From assembly GCF_002224125.1 (NCBI RefSeq), contig NZ_NCSM01000014.1:543091-607090 (forward strand): a stretch of 64,000 bases of DNA, written 5' to 3'. The position numbers and the translations under genes are program-made. Under the pieces are notes generated by a model, which made no database searches, was not told the DNA's origin, and saw only the letters and a program-made list of their open reading frames with translations. Shown one piece after another: positions 1 to 8,737 of this stretch (position 1 is the stretch's first letter; every line of letters starts with the position of its first letter). The DNA comes from Streptomyces sp. NBS 14/10 (GTDB lineage Bacteria; Actinomycetota; Actinomycetes; Streptomycetales; Streptomycetaceae).

Positions 1-182
1 CACTCCAGGCGCGCCCACCTGAGGCGCGGCCGTACGAGGCGCGGCCGCCCGGGGTACAGCCGCCCCAGGTGCAGTCGTCCGGGGAGCAGCCGCCCGAGCC
101 GCAGCCACTCCAGGCGCGCCCACCTGAGGCGCGGCCGTACGAGGCGCGGCCGCCCGGGGTACAGCCGCCCCAGGTGCAGTCG
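1..182. repeat. 105-bp period direct repeat in the Pro-rich coding region
   Basis: Bases 1-77 and 106-182 are identical over 77 bp, a period of 105 bp or 35 codons. The repeat stays in frame and encodes LQARPPEARPYEARPPGVQP and the following residues twice. The left copy is cut by the window edge, so more copies may exist upstream. Confidence 0.9.
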
Positions 183-1469
183 GCCGAGGCGCGCCCACCT
201 CAGGCATGGCCGTACGAGGCGCGGCCGCCCCGGGTGCAGCCGTCCGAGCCGCAGCCACCTCAGGGATGGCCGCCCGAGGTGCAGCCGGCCGGGGAGCAGC
301 TACCCCAGGAACTACGGCCCGAGCCGCAGCGGCCGCAGCCGCCCGGCGCGCAGCCACCCCAGGCGCAGCCGACTGGGCAGCAGCCACCCCAGGAGCCGCG
401 GCCCGAGCCGCAGCCGCCCAAGCCCCAGCCGCCCCGCGCGCGGGCACCCCAGACCCAACCACCCCAGCCCCACCCACCTCAACCACAACCCGCCGCGTAC
501 GGCGACGAGCCGGTTGAGCTGCCGCTCGCCGAGCCGTACGAGTTGGCGGACCTCGTGCCCGACACCGTGTTGGACGGCGCCCGCTGCGGGACCGCCACGC
601 TGCGGGCGGTCTCCTCTCGCGGCGAGTCGGCTCGCCGGAGCGGGGAGCCTCGGCGGGACGCGTTGCTGACGGCGCGGTTCGGGGCGGGGCCCGGGGCGTT
701 GGTGATGGTGGCGCTCGCGAGCGGGGTGAGTGGCGTGGGGGGTGCCGAGGGGGCGCAGCGGGCGGCGCGTGAGCTGTGTGAGTGGATCGGCGGCGCGGTC
801 GGCCGCAGCCATGCGCGATTAATAAACGACCTGCGCACCGGAAACCGGGGTGCGCTCAAGTCCGGGCTGCAGCGGCTCACCGACCGCGGCCTGGGCCGGC
901 TGCGGGCCCGCGCGGCCGAGCTGGGGGTGGACCCGGCCGAGTACACCGCCGCGCTGCGCTGTCTGTTGCTGCCCGCCGACCCCGCCTGCCGTACCCGGGT
1001 GTTCTTCGGCGCGGGCGACGGCGGCGTCTTCCGGCTGCGCGCGGGCGCCTGGCAGGACCTGGAGCCGTCCGGGCCGGAACAGGACACCGTGGGCGGCCCC
1101 GTGGTGGGCTTCGGCGGTACGAAGCCGCCCACGCCACAAACCGCCGAGGCGCCCGCGACGATGAGCTTCGGGATCGCCACACCGGGCACCGGCCCCGCCC
1201 CGGGCCCGGGCCCGGCCCCGGTCCCCGCCGCCGCCCCGTTCCGGTTCCGGGCCTCCGTAGCCCGGTCGGGCGATGTGCTGCTGATGTGCGGCGGCGGGCT
1301 CGCCGGCCCGCTGCGCGGCCGGCCCGAGCTCGCCGGTCACCTGGCGGAACGCTGGGCGCAGGGCGAGCCGCCGGGGCTCGCCGCGTTCCTCGCGGACACC
1401 CGGACGCGGGTGAACGGATACGCCGGCTACGCCGACGACCGTACGGCGGCCGCCGTCTGGGAGGCGTGA
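1..1469 (+). CDS. PP2C-like domain protein with Pro/Gln-rich repeat N-terminus (5' end outside window)
   Basis: The frame is open from base 3, and the repeat pattern of the protein is already under way there, so the real start lies left of the window. The GTG at 69 is only the first in-frame start codon visible. The first ~150 visible residues are proline/glutamine-rich and built from short units of the type PPEARPYEARPPGVQPPQ, presumably disordered. From about base 500 a globular part resembles the actinobacterial PP2C-type serine/threonine phosphatase domain and ends in YADDRTAAAVW, which corresponds to the usual C-terminal DDRT motif. The position where PP2C enzymes carry a metal-binding Asp (DGVSG or DGVGG) reads ASGVSG here, so catalysis may be lost. 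Family assignment is by pattern only. It could be a pseudo-phosphatase in a signalling complex. Confidence 0.7.
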   Translation, partial: LQARPPEARPYEARPPGVQPPQVQSSGEQPPEPQPLQARPPEARPYEARPPGVQPPQVQSAEARPPQAWPYEARPPRVQPSEPQPPQGWPPEVQPAGEQLPQELRPEPQRPQPPGAQPPQAQPTGQQPPQEPRPEPQPPKPQPPRARAPQTQPPQPHPPQPQPAAYGDEPVELPLAEPYELADLVPDTVLDGARCGTATLRAVSSRGESARRSGEPRRDALLTARFGAGPGALVMVALASGVSGVGGAEGAQRAARELCEWIGGAVGRSHARLINDLRTGNRGALKSGLQRLTDRGLGRLRARAAELGVDPAEYTAALRCLLLPADPACRTRVFFGAGDGGVFRLRAGAWQDLEPSGPEQDTVGGPVVGFGGTKPPTPQTAEAPATMSFGIATPGTGPAPGPGPAPVPAAAPFRFRASVARSGDVLLMCGGGLAGPLRGRPELAGHLAERWAQGEPPGLAAFLADTRTRVNGYAGYADDRTAAAVWEA

Positions 1470-1490
1470 GCGCGCGGTCCATGGGTTGAT

Positions 1491-1527
1491 GGAGCCGTAT
1501 GCCGCCGAACCGGCGGTATACGGCTCC
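1491..1527. terminator. 16-bp inverted repeat between the PP2C-like gene and poxB
   Basis: Left arm GGAGCCGTATGCCGCC at 1491-1506 and right arm GGCGGTATACGGCTCC at 1512-1527 pair over 16 bp with one G:T-type mismatch and a 5-nt loop. It follows the first gene's stop (1469) and ends 24 nt before the poxB ATG (1552). There is no U tract, which is common for actinobacterial terminators. It could also be an operator or a 5' leader hairpin of poxB. Confidence 0.55.
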
Positions 1528-1551
1528 ATGACCCGGACGGAAGGGCGCGCG

Positions 1552-3294
1552 ATGGGCAAGCAGACCGTGGCCGAGCAGTTTGTGGACCTCCTGGCGCGCG
1601 CCGGGGTGCGGCGGCTGTACGGGGTCGTGGGGGACAGCCTCAACCCGGTCGTGGACGCGGTGCGCCGCAACGCGGCCATCGACTGGATCCAGGTCCGCCA
1701 CGAGGAGTCCGCGGCCTTCGCCGCCGGGGCCGAGGCGCAGCTCACCGGCCGCCTGGCGGCCTGTGCCGGCTCCTGCGGCCCCGGCAATCTGCATCTGATC
1801 AACGGCCTGTACGACGCGCACCGCTCGATGGCCCCGGTGCTCGCCCTGGCCTCGCACATCCCCAGCAGCGAGATCGGCAGCGGCTACTTCCAGGAGACCC
1901 ACCCCGAACGGCTGTTCAACGAGTGCAGCCACTACTGCGAGCTGATCTCCAACCCGCGGCAGATGCCGCGCGTACCGCAGACCGCGATCCAGCACGCGAT
2001 CGGCCGCAGCGGCGTCAGCGTCGTGGCGCTGCCCGGCGATATCGCGGCGCTCCCGGCGCCCGAGCGGGCCGAGGAGCACGCCCTGGTCACCGCCCGCCCC
2101 TCGGTGCGCCCCAGCGATGCGGAGATCGACGCGCTCGCCCGGATGGTGGACGCGGCCGACCGGGTGACGCTGTTCTGCGGCAGCGGTACGGCCGGGGCGC
2201 ACGCCGAGGTGATGGCGTTCGCCGAGCGGGTGAAGGCCCCGGTGGGGCATGCGCTGCGGGGCAAGGAGTGGATTCAGTACGACAATCCGTACGACGTCGG
2301 CATGAGCGGGCTGCTGGGCTACGGCGCGGCGTACGAGGCCACCCACGAGTGCGATCTGCTGATCCTGCTGGGCACCGACTTCCCGTACAACGCCTTTCTG
2401 CCCGACGATGTGAAGACCGTGCAGATCGACGTCCGCCCCGAGCATCTGGGCCGCCGCTCCAAGCTCGACCTGGCGGTGTGGGGCGATGTGCGCGAGACGC
2501 TGGGCTGTCTGACGCCGAAGGTACGCGTCAAGGACGACCGCAGATTTCTGGACCGGATGCTGAAGAAGCACGCGGACGCGCTGGAGGGCGTGGTCAAGGC
2601 GTACACCCGCCGGGTGGACCGGCACATTCCGATCCATCCGGAGTATGTGGCGGCGGTGCTGGACGAAGAGGCGGCCCCGGACGCGGTGTTCACCGTCGAC
2701 ACCGGTATGTGCAATGTGTGGGCGGCCCGCTATCTGACCCCCAACGGCCGGCGCCGGGTGATCGGCTCGTTCACCCATGGCTCGATGGCCAACGCGGTGC
2801 CGCAGGCGATCGGCGCCCAGTTCCTCGACCGCCGCCGCCAGGTCGTCTCGATGTCGGGGGACGGCGGTTTCGCGATGCTGATGGGCGACTTCCTCACCCT
2901 CGTCCAGTACGACCTGCCGGTGAAGGTGGTGCTCTTCAACAACTCCTCGCTCGGCATGGTCGAGCTGGAGATGATGGTCTCGGGCCTGCCCACGTACGGC
3001 ACCACCAATGTGAACCCCGACTTCGCGGAGATCGCCCGCGCCGCCGGGGCGTACGGCGAGCGGGTGGAGAAGCCCAAGCATCTGCGGGCGGCGCTGCGGG
3101 CCGCCTTCCGCTACAAGGGGCCCGCGCTGGTGGACGTGGTCACCGACCCCAATGCGCTGTCCATCCCGCCGAAGATCCGCGCGGAGATGGTGACCGGCTT
3201 CGCGCTGTCCGCGAGCAAGATCGTGCTGGACGGCGGGGTGGGCCGGATGGTGCAACTGGCCCGCGCGAATCTGCGGAACCTGCCCCGGCCCTGA
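1552..3294 (+). CDS. poxB: Pyruvate dehydrogenase (quinone) / pyruvate oxidase, thiamine-diphosphate dependent
   Basis: Predicted to decarboxylate pyruvate to acetate and CO2 and pass electrons to quinones at the membrane, using ThDP and FAD. The 580-residue length matches E. coli PoxB (572). Visible family features are the N-terminal ThDP catalytic Glu region (RHEESAAFAAGAEA), the GSCGPGN loop, the central FAD-binding domain (LILLGTDFPYN) and the ThDP pyrophosphate motif GDGGFAMLMGDF ending in NN. The C-terminal tail, IPPKIRAEMVTGFALSASKI, resembles the PoxB tail that becomes the lipid-binding helix. The ATG at 1552 was chosen because GGAAGGG lies about 7 nt upstream and the family's N-terminus begins with this kind of sequence. 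Upstream in-frame starts lie inside the hairpin. It converges on the mannosidase gene 22 bp away. Confidence 0.88.
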   Translation: MGKQTVAEQFVDLLARAGVRRLYGVVGDSLNPVVDAVRRNAAIDWIQVRHEESAAFAAGAEAQLTGRLAACAGSCGPGNLHLINGLYDAHRSMAPVLALASHIPSSEIGSGYFQETHPERLFNECSHYCELISNPRQMPRVPQTAIQHAIGRSGVSVVALPGDIAALPAPERAEEHALVTARPSVRPSDAEIDALARMVDAADRVTLFCGSGTAGAHAEVMAFAERVKAPVGHALRGKEWIQYDNPYDVGMSGLLGYGAAYEATHECDLLILLGTDFPYNAFLPDDVKTVQIDVRPEHLGRRSKLDLAVWGDVRETLGCLTPKVRVKDDRRFLDRMLKKHADALEGVVKAYTRRVDRHIPIHPEYVAAVLDEEAAPDAVFTVDTGMCNVWAARYLTPNGRRRVIGSFTHGSMANAVPQAIGAQFLDRRRQVVSMSGDGGFAMLMGDFLTLVQYDLPVKVVLFNNSSLGMVELEMMVSGLPTYGTTNVNPDFAEIARAAGAYGERVEKPKHLRAALRAAFRYKGPALVDVVTDPNALSIPPKIRAEMVTGFALSASKIVLDGGVGRMVQLARANLRNLPRP

Positions 3295-3316
3295 CCCCGC
3301 CGCCCGCACCGCCCCC

Positions 3317-6300
3317 CTACGCGGGCGTGAGCCTCAGGGTCAGGATCTCATGCGGGCGCAGGCTCAGGGCCAGCCCGCCCTCGCCGGTGGCCGCCTCGTG
3401 CAGCGGCCGCTCGAGCAGGTCGGTCACCTGGGCGCTGACCACCGGGAAGCCGGTGGTCAGCGTGGCGGACGCGCGCCCGCCGCGCGACTCGTACAGCCGC
3501 ACCACCACATCGCCGCCGCGGTCCTCCGCCAGCTTGACGGACTCGACGGTGATCGCGGGGCTGTCGACGCCGACCAGGGACGGGAGCACCGGGCCCGCGG
3601 GGAGGGCGCGCGGCGGCAGGTTGAGCGCCAGGCCCTCGGCGACCGCGTCGCCCACCTCGGCGCCGGGCAGCAGCGCATAGCTGAAGCGGTGGGCGCCGAG
3701 GTCGGTCTCCGGATCGGGGCTGTGCGGGGCGCGCAGCAGGGTCAGCCGTACCGTCGTGCCCAGCACCGGCCCGCCCTCGCCGCCACCTTCGCCATCCGCC
3801 TTGTGCTCCGTACGGGTCACATCGTGGCCGTACGTCGAGTCGTTGAGCAGCGCCGCGCCATAGCCGGGCTCGGCGACCCGCAGCCAGCGGTGGGCGCAGA
3901 TCTCGAACCGGGCCGCGTCCCAGCTGGTGTTGGTGTGCGTGGCGCGGTCCACATGCCCGAACTGGATCTCGGAGGTGGACACCTTGGCGTGGATGTCCAG
4001 CGGGAACGCGGCCTTGAGGACCTTCTCCGACTCCTGCCAGTCCACCTCGGTGGCGATGTCGAGCCGGCGGCTGCCCCGGCTGAGCCGGATCTCCTGGGTG
4101 ACGCGGGAGGCCCCCGACGCGCCGAAGGCGCGCACCACCCGGACCGTGGCGCGCAGCGGCCCGGACTCGACCAGTTCGACGGACTCGGCGTCGGTGAGGT
4201 CGGTGTGGACCCGGCGGTAGTGCCGGTCGATGTCCCAGGCGTCCCACTGGTTCGGGTGGTCGGGGTGCAGCTGGAGGAGGTTGCCGCGGGCGCCGGGTGC
4301 GATCAGCTCGCGGTCGGCGGCCAGGTCCCGTACGGAGGTGAGCAGCCCGTCGCCGTCGATGACCACCCGCAGCACATCGTTGTCCAGCACGATCGTGCGC
4401 CCGTCGCTCAGCGCGCTGACCGGAGCCTCGGCCACGGCCGACTCCGGCGTGTCGGAGTGCACGGGCGCCGCGCCCAGCGCGGGCAGCCGCACCGCGACCG
4501 CGGCGCGCCCGTCCTCCAGGGGTTGGACGGGCGCGCCCTCCGGAAGGGCCGCCGCCGTCGGCGCGTCGAGCGTGACGACCTCGGTGCGCTCGTACGGGGA
4601 CGCGTTCAGCACCACCGGCCCGTCCACCGCCCCGCCCGGCGCGCCGCCGAGCGCGCCGGCCGCCGCCGCGACGATCTGCTCAAGCTCGGTGCGGACCCGC
4701 TCATAGGTGTCGCGCGCCTCGCGGTGCACCCAGGCGATCGAGGAGCCCGGCAGGATGTCATGGAACTGGTGCAGCAGCACCGTCTTCCAGATCCGGTCGA
4801 GATCGTCGTACGGATAGGCGTACCCGGGGGCGCGCAGCGCGGCGGCCGTCGCCCACAGCTCCGCCTCCCGCAGCAGATGCTCGCTGCGCCGGTTGCCCTG
4901 CTTGGTCTTGGCCTGGGTGGTGTACGTCGCCCGGTGCAGCTCCAGATACAGCTCGCCCGACCACACCGGCGCCTTGGCCGCGTACTCCCGCTCCGCCTCC
5001 GCGAAGAACGCCGACGGCCGCTCGATCTCCACCCGCGGCGAGCCCTCCAGCGACCTGAGCCGGCGCGCCCTCTCCATCATCTCGCGGGTGGGGCCGCCCC
5101 CGCCGTCGCCGAAGCCGAAGGGGACGAGGGAGCGGGTGGCCAGGCCCTTGTCGGCGAAGTTCTTCTCCGCGTGGGCGAGTTCGTGAGCATGGAACTGGGA
5201 GTTGTAGGTGTCCACCGGCGGGAAGTGGGTGAACACCCGGGTGCCGTCGATGCCCTCCCACCAGAAGGTGTGGTGGGGCATCTTGTTCGACTGGTTCCAG
5301 GACAGCTTCTGGGTGAGGAACCACCGCACCCCCGCGAGCTTCGCCAACTGCGGGAACGCGGCCGTGTAGCCGAAGGAGTCCGGCAGCCAGATCTCCTCGG
5401 TGTCCACCCCCAACTCCTCCAGGAAGAACCGCTTGCCGTGCACGATCTGCCGGGCCAGCGCCTCGCCGCCGGGCATATTGGCGTCCGACTCGACCCACAT
5501 CGAGCCGACGGGGGCCCAGTTGCCGTCCACCACCGCCTTCTTGATCCGCTCCCAGATATGCGGCTGATGCTCCTTCACCCACGCGTACTGCTGCGCCTGC
5601 GAACAGGCGAAGACCAGCTCGGGGTACTCGCCCGCGAGCGCGGTGACATTGGCGAAGGTACGGGACGCCTTGCGCACCGTCTCACGCAGCGGCCACAGCC
5701 ACGCCGAGTCGATATGGGCGTGTCCGGTCGCCGACACGCGGTGTGCGCTGGCGTTGGCCGGGCGGCTGAGCACCTCGGTCAGCGCGGCGCGCCCGGCCGC
5801 GGCGGTGCCCGGCACGTCGTGGAGGTCCAGCGCGTCCAGCATGTTCTCCAGCGCACGCAGTATTTCGTGGCGCCGCGGCCGGTCCGCGGGGAGCTCGCGC
5901 ATCAGCTCCGACAGCACCTCGATGTCCAGCACCAGATGCCAGACATCCTCGTTCAGCACGGCGAGGTCGGCCGAGGCGAAGCGGTACAGCGGCCGGTCAC
6001 CGGCGGTCAGCACATCGCCGAGCCGCGTCGGCTCGAAGCCGTCCCGCAGTACGGCCGGGTTGGCCGCCGCCTCCAGCAGCAGCCGCACCGGCTCGCCGCC
6101 GGCCGCCGGGGCGGCGACGGGGATATGGCGGTTGCGCGGATGGATGCCCTTGATCGGCACCCCCTCCGCGTCGTACACCAGACCCTCGGCCTGGAAACCG
6201 GGACCGTCCCCGGTGAAGCCCGGGTCGATGACGGCCTCGACCCGCCGCCCCGCCCACTCCGACGGCACCTCGCCCGCCAGCCGGAACCACCAGGTCGACC

Positions 6301-6496
6301 ACGGCGAGCCCCATTCGGCGCCGGTCTCGAAGGGCTCGTACGACCCCTTCAGCGCGTCGCCCACCGGCACCGGCTCGCCGGGGGTGCGCCACGCGGTCAG
6401 CGTCAGCGGGGCGCGCGCCGTGTACTGGGCGGGCCTGATGAACTGGCGCAGCGCCCGGTCAAGGCGCCCTTCCACCAGCGATCGGTCGTCGTGCAT
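3317..6496 (-). CDS. Alpha-mannosidase, glycoside hydrolase family 38
   Basis: A 1059-residue enzyme expected to hydrolyse terminal alpha-mannosides. The N-terminal third precedes the GH38 catalytic core, which starts with GHAHIDSAWLWPLRET (the zinc-binding His-x-Asp pair). EIWLPDSFGYTAAFPQL follows, where the Asp of LPDSFGY is the nucleophile in this family. A three-helix region and C-terminal beta-sandwich domains (retaining alpha-mannosidase) fill the rest. No signal peptide is visible, so it is probably cytoplasmic and acts on imported oligosaccharides. An AGGAGA ribosome-binding site lies about 8 nt before the ATG. It stands alone, convergent with poxB. No sugar transporter is next to it, so the natural substrate cannot be inferred from context. 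Confidence 0.92.
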   Translation of the reverse strand: MHDDRSLVEGRLDRALRQFIRPAQYTARAPLTLTAWRTPGEPVPVGDALKGSYEPFETGAEWGSPWSTWWFRLAGEVPSEWAGRRVEAVIDPGFTGDGPGFQAEGLVYDAEGVPIKGIHPRNRHIPVAAPAAGGEPVRLLLEAAANPAVLRDGFEPTRLGDVLTAGDRPLYRFASADLAVLNEDVWHLVLDIEVLSELMRELPADRPRRHEILRALENMLDALDLHDVPGTAAAGRAALTEVLSRPANASAHRVSATGHAHIDSAWLWPLRETVRKASRTFANVTALAGEYPELVFACSQAQQYAWVKEHQPHIWERIKKAVVDGNWAPVGSMWVESDANMPGGEALARQIVHGKRFFLEELGVDTEEIWLPDSFGYTAAFPQLAKLAGVRWFLTQKLSWNQSNKMPHHTFWWEGIDGTRVFTHFPPVDTYNSQFHAHELAHAEKNFADKGLATRSLVPFGFGDGGGGPTREMMERARRLRSLEGSPRVEIERPSAFFAEAEREYAAKAPVWSGELYLELHRATYTTQAKTKQGNRRSEHLLREAELWATAAALRAPGYAYPYDDLDRIWKTVLLHQFHDILPGSSIAWVHREARDTYERVRTELEQIVAAAAGALGGAPGGAVDGPVVLNASPYERTEVVTLDAPTAAALPEGAPVQPLEDGRAAVAVRLPALGAAPVHSDTPESAVAEAPVSALSDGRTIVLDNDVLRVVIDGDGLLTSVRDLAADRELIAPGARGNLLQLHPDHPNQWDAWDIDRHYRRVHTDLTDAESVELVESGPLRATVRVVRAFGASGASRVTQEIRLSRGSRRLDIATEVDWQESEKVLKAAFPLDIHAKVSTSEIQFGHVDRATHTNTSWDAARFEICAHRWLRVAEPGYGAALLNDSTYGHDVTRTEHKADGEGGGEGGPVLGTTVRLTLLRAPHSPDPETDLGAHRFSYALLPGAEVGDAVAEGLALNLPPRALPAGPVLPSLVGVDSPAITVESVKLAEDRGGDVVVRLYESRGGRASATLTTGFPVVSAQVTDLLERPLHEAATGEGGLALSLRPHEILTLRLTPA

Positions 6497-6674
6497 ACGC
6501 GGCTCTCCTAGGCGTCGGCGCTCGTGTTGCTCGGTGTCGCCTCCGGGGCGCTACAGCCGCTGTCGACGGTCGATCGTGCTCGCCCCTTCGTTCCTCAGGG
6601 CCTGCGCGCGTTCTCCCTTTCGACAGCGGCGCGCCCCTTCGGCGCGGATCAACTCCCCGATCATTTCCCGCGGT

Positions 6675-6705
6675 GTGTGGGCACCCACACGCGGGAATGC
6701 ATTCC
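6675..6705. promoter_or_regulatory. Two adjacent palindromes upstream of the HATPase gene
   Basis: GTGTGGG-CA-CCCACAC spans 6675-6690. Three bases later comes the perfect 12-bp palindrome GGAATGCATTCC at 6694-6705. Both lie in the 249-bp gap between the divergent mannosidase and HATPase genes, 41-71 nt before the HATPase start, so they are candidate operators for one or both. No clear sigma-70 boxes were seen beside them. Confidence 0.45.
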
Positions 6706-6745
6706 GTGAGCGTGTTCGACGACATTTCGACACTGGCCGCGCCGT

Positions 6746-7267
6746 GTGCGGCCGGGGCGGGGGAGGATGAAGCGTCAGCCTTCACGGCGGGGCGGGACGG
6801 CCGGGCAGCGGCCGGAAGCGGGGGCGGTGGCCATCGAGAGCGCGCGGGGCCCGGCCCTCAGCAGGCGATTGCACGGCGGCGAGCTGTCCCGGGTGGCGGA
6901 GGTCCGCGCGGCCCTGCGGGAACTGCTGCGGCACTGGGGCGATCCCAGCAGAAGGGACCTGGCCGAACTGCTCATCAGCGAGCTGGTCACCAACGCGCTG
7001 GTGCACACCGACCGTGGGGCGCACATCACGGCCACGCTCGGCGACAGGCCCGACGCGCCGGTCGGCGGCCGATTACGGGTGGAGGTGCGGGACTTCGTCT
7101 CCCGGCATCCGACGCTGCGTACGCATGCGGCCGAGGAAGGCACATCCGGGCGCGGACTGCTGCTGGTGCATACGCTCGCGGATGCTTGGGGGGTGCGGGC
7201 CCACGGTGTGGGGAAGGCGGTCTGGTTCGAGCTCGACGCGCGGTTCGGACCGCCCGACACGCAATAG
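6746..7267 (+). CDS. ATP-binding protein, SpoIIAB/RsbW-like HATPase_c_2 family
   Basis: Small GHKL-type ATPase of the abundant Streptomyces family related to anti-sigma-factor serine kinases. Visible are the N box (ELLISELVTNALVHT, ATP/Mg-binding Asn), a shortened G1 region (VEVRDFVSRHP) and the glycine-rich lid GTSGRGLLLVHTLADAWGV. Partners would be anti-anti-sigma proteins or sigma factors, none of which are adjacent. The start is uncertain: GTG at 6746, ATG at 6767 (immediately after GGGAGG, hence badly spaced) and GTG at 6827 (with GGAAGCGGGGG upstream, just before the conserved region) are all possible. It converges on the DUF2637 gene. Confidence 0.8.
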   Translation: MRPGRGRMKRQPSRRGGTAGQRPEAGAVAIESARGPALSRRLHGGELSRVAEVRAALRELLRHWGDPSRRDLAELLISELVTNALVHTDRGAHITATLGDRPDAPVGGRLRVEVRDFVSRHPTLRTHAAEEGTSGRGLLLVHTLADAWGVRAHGVGKAVWFELDARFGPPDTQ

Positions 7268-7296
7268 CAGGGAGACACGCCGTACAAATGACGCGG

Positions 7297-7330
7297 GGGC
7301 GGGAGAGGAGCCCGGCTCCCCGTCCCGCCC
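7297..7330. terminator. Bidirectional terminator between convergent genes
   Basis: GGGCGGGA (7297-7304) pairs with TCCCGCCC (7323-7330), and a smaller GAGCC/GGCTC stem sits inside. It lies between the HATPase stop (7267) and the DUF2637 stop (7351). Confidence 0.6.
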
Positions 7331-7350
7331 ACCCAGCAGTCAGCTCACCC

Positions 7351-8448
7351 TCAGCCGAAGGCTCGCTCGATCTGTGCCAGCTTCTCCTCGAGGGAGTCGA
7401 GCCGCGGCATGGTCAGCGTGTCGTCCTCGGCGGTGAGGTCGATGGTGCGCGGGCGGTCGGCCTCGCGGTCGCCCAGTCCGGTGATGGCGCCGTCACTGTC
7501 ACTCGCGGACCGCAGGGCGGGCCGGGACGCGGGCGCGGACAGCTGCCCCTTTTCCAGCGAGGAAGAGTTTTCCAGCGATTTCTCCGATATGGCAGGCTCC
7601 GATGTGAGCGCCGGCTGCGGGGAGGACCCCGTCACCTCCACCTGGCGGCCGCCGCGCCGCCCCCAATTGCGGTGCTGCCGGTTCAGCGCCCGGATCCTGG
7701 CCCGGTCCAGCCTCTCCTGCTCCCGCCTGCGGTGCCGGTTGTGCTCCTTCTCCTTGCGGTCCTCGCGCACCTCTTCGACGGCCTCGTCCAGGGTGCGGAC
7801 GCCCTCGAGCAGCATCAGCGACCAGGCGGCGAAGGTCTCGCGGGGCGCGCGCAGCCAGCGCACGATGCGGATCTGCGGCAGCGGCCGCGGCACCAGGCCC
7901 TGCTCGCGCAGCGCCGCCCGGCGGGTCTGCTTGAGCGCGCGGTCGAAGAGGACCGCCGCCGACAGCGACATACCGGCGAAGAACTGCGGCGCACCGGCGT
8001 GGCCCATGCCACGGGGCGCGTGCACCCAGTTGAACCAGGCCGCGGCGCCGGCGAACAGCCACACCAGCAGTCGGGAGCCGAGCGCGGCGTCACCGTGGCT
8101 GGCCTCGCGCACCGCGAGCACCGAGCAGAACATCGCGGCGCCGTCGAGCCCGAACGGCACCAGGTACTCCCAGCCGTTCGTCAGGGCGAGGTTCTCCCGT
8201 CCGAAGCCCACCAGGCCCTGGAAGGAGAGTGCCGCCGCGACCCCGGCGCAGCAGAACAGCAGAACATAAGAGGCCATCCCATAGATGGCCTCCTTGCGCC
8301 GCCGCCGCTCCTCGCTGCGCTCCCAGGAGTCGGTGGACTTGTCGTCCTTGGCGTTGCGGCCCCGCGCGAGCACTGTCACCGCTCCCACGACGCCGACGAG
8401 TATCACGACGGCCGGGAGGCCCCAGCTCGATATGTCGGTCAGTCTCAT
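7351..8448 (-). CDS. DUF2637 multi-pass membrane protein
   Basis: Protein of 365 residues with about five hydrophobic segments in its first half (SWGLPAVVILVGVVGAVTVL, YGMASYVLLFCCAGVAAA, YLVPFGLDGAAMFCSVLAV, RLLVWLFAGAAAWFNW and FFAGMSLSAAVLFDRAL). A highly charged Arg/Glu-rich stretch (EEVREDRKEKEHNRHRRREQ) and a polar, probably disordered tail follow. This layout fits DUF2637, a family common on Streptomyces chromosomes and conjugative plasmids, where Spd-like spread proteins are similar. The function is unknown. The ATG at 8448 has AAGGGA upstream, and the longer frame upstream of it reads as non-coding. No transfer genes are nearby, so a plasmid origin is not supported. Confidence 0.8.
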   Translation of the reverse strand: MRLTDISSWGLPAVVILVGVVGAVTVLARGRNAKDDKSTDSWERSEERRRRKEAIYGMASYVLLFCCAGVAAALSFQGLVGFGRENLALTNGWEYLVPFGLDGAAMFCSVLAVREASHGDAALGSRLLVWLFAGAAAWFNWVHAPRGMGHAGAPQFFAGMSLSAAVLFDRALKQTRRAALREQGLVPRPLPQIRIVRWLRAPRETFAAWSLMLLEGVRTLDEAVEEVREDRKEKEHNRHRRREQERLDRARIRALNRQHRNWGRRGGRQVEVTGSSPQPALTSEPAISEKSLENSSSLEKGQLSAPASRPALRSASDSDGAITGLGDREADRPRTIDLTAEDDTLTMPRLDSLEEKLAQIERAFG

Positions 8449-8616
8449 CCGGTGTCCCTTGCCTCGCTTCCGTGAAGTTCTGGCCGTAGTACCCGGCCTA
8501 CTCGCGCGACATCTTGGCGGAAACCCGGCTTGCCCCGAGCGGTTTCTGGACAAGAGGGCGCCAAATCGGCGGGGGGACACGCGGATAGGTGCGATACGGT
8601 TCGAACGCTCGCGCTG

Positions 8617-8631
8617 TGCAAGCGGCTTGCA
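8617..8631. promoter_or_regulatory. 15-bp perfect palindrome TGCAAGC-G-GCTTGCA
   Basis: Perfect dyad midway between the divergent DUF2637 and GntR genes, flanked by an AT-richer stretch. It is a candidate regulator-binding site. Which gene it controls is not evident. Confidence 0.45.
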
Positions 8632-8737
8632 TTCTATTCATGGAACTCGACCGAGCGTAAACATACTGCTGAGCTTGCGTCAGGACGCTCGATCTGGTCC
8701 CGTGTGCGCCGTTCCGTTAGGGTTGCCTTAAATACGG

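Noticed and set aside
69..71. GTG as the true start of the first gene
   Set aside because: The frame is open to base 3 and upstream codons encode the same repeat units, so the start lies outside the window.
3350..6511. A 1053-codon rightward open frame opposite the alpha-mannosidase
   Set aside because: Same explanation: mirror of a strongly biased gene; no start context and no family pattern.
7351..8448. DUF2637 gene as evidence for an integrated conjugative plasmid
   Set aside because: No integrase, replication, transfer or attachment-site sequence lies nearby, and the family is also common on chromosomes.
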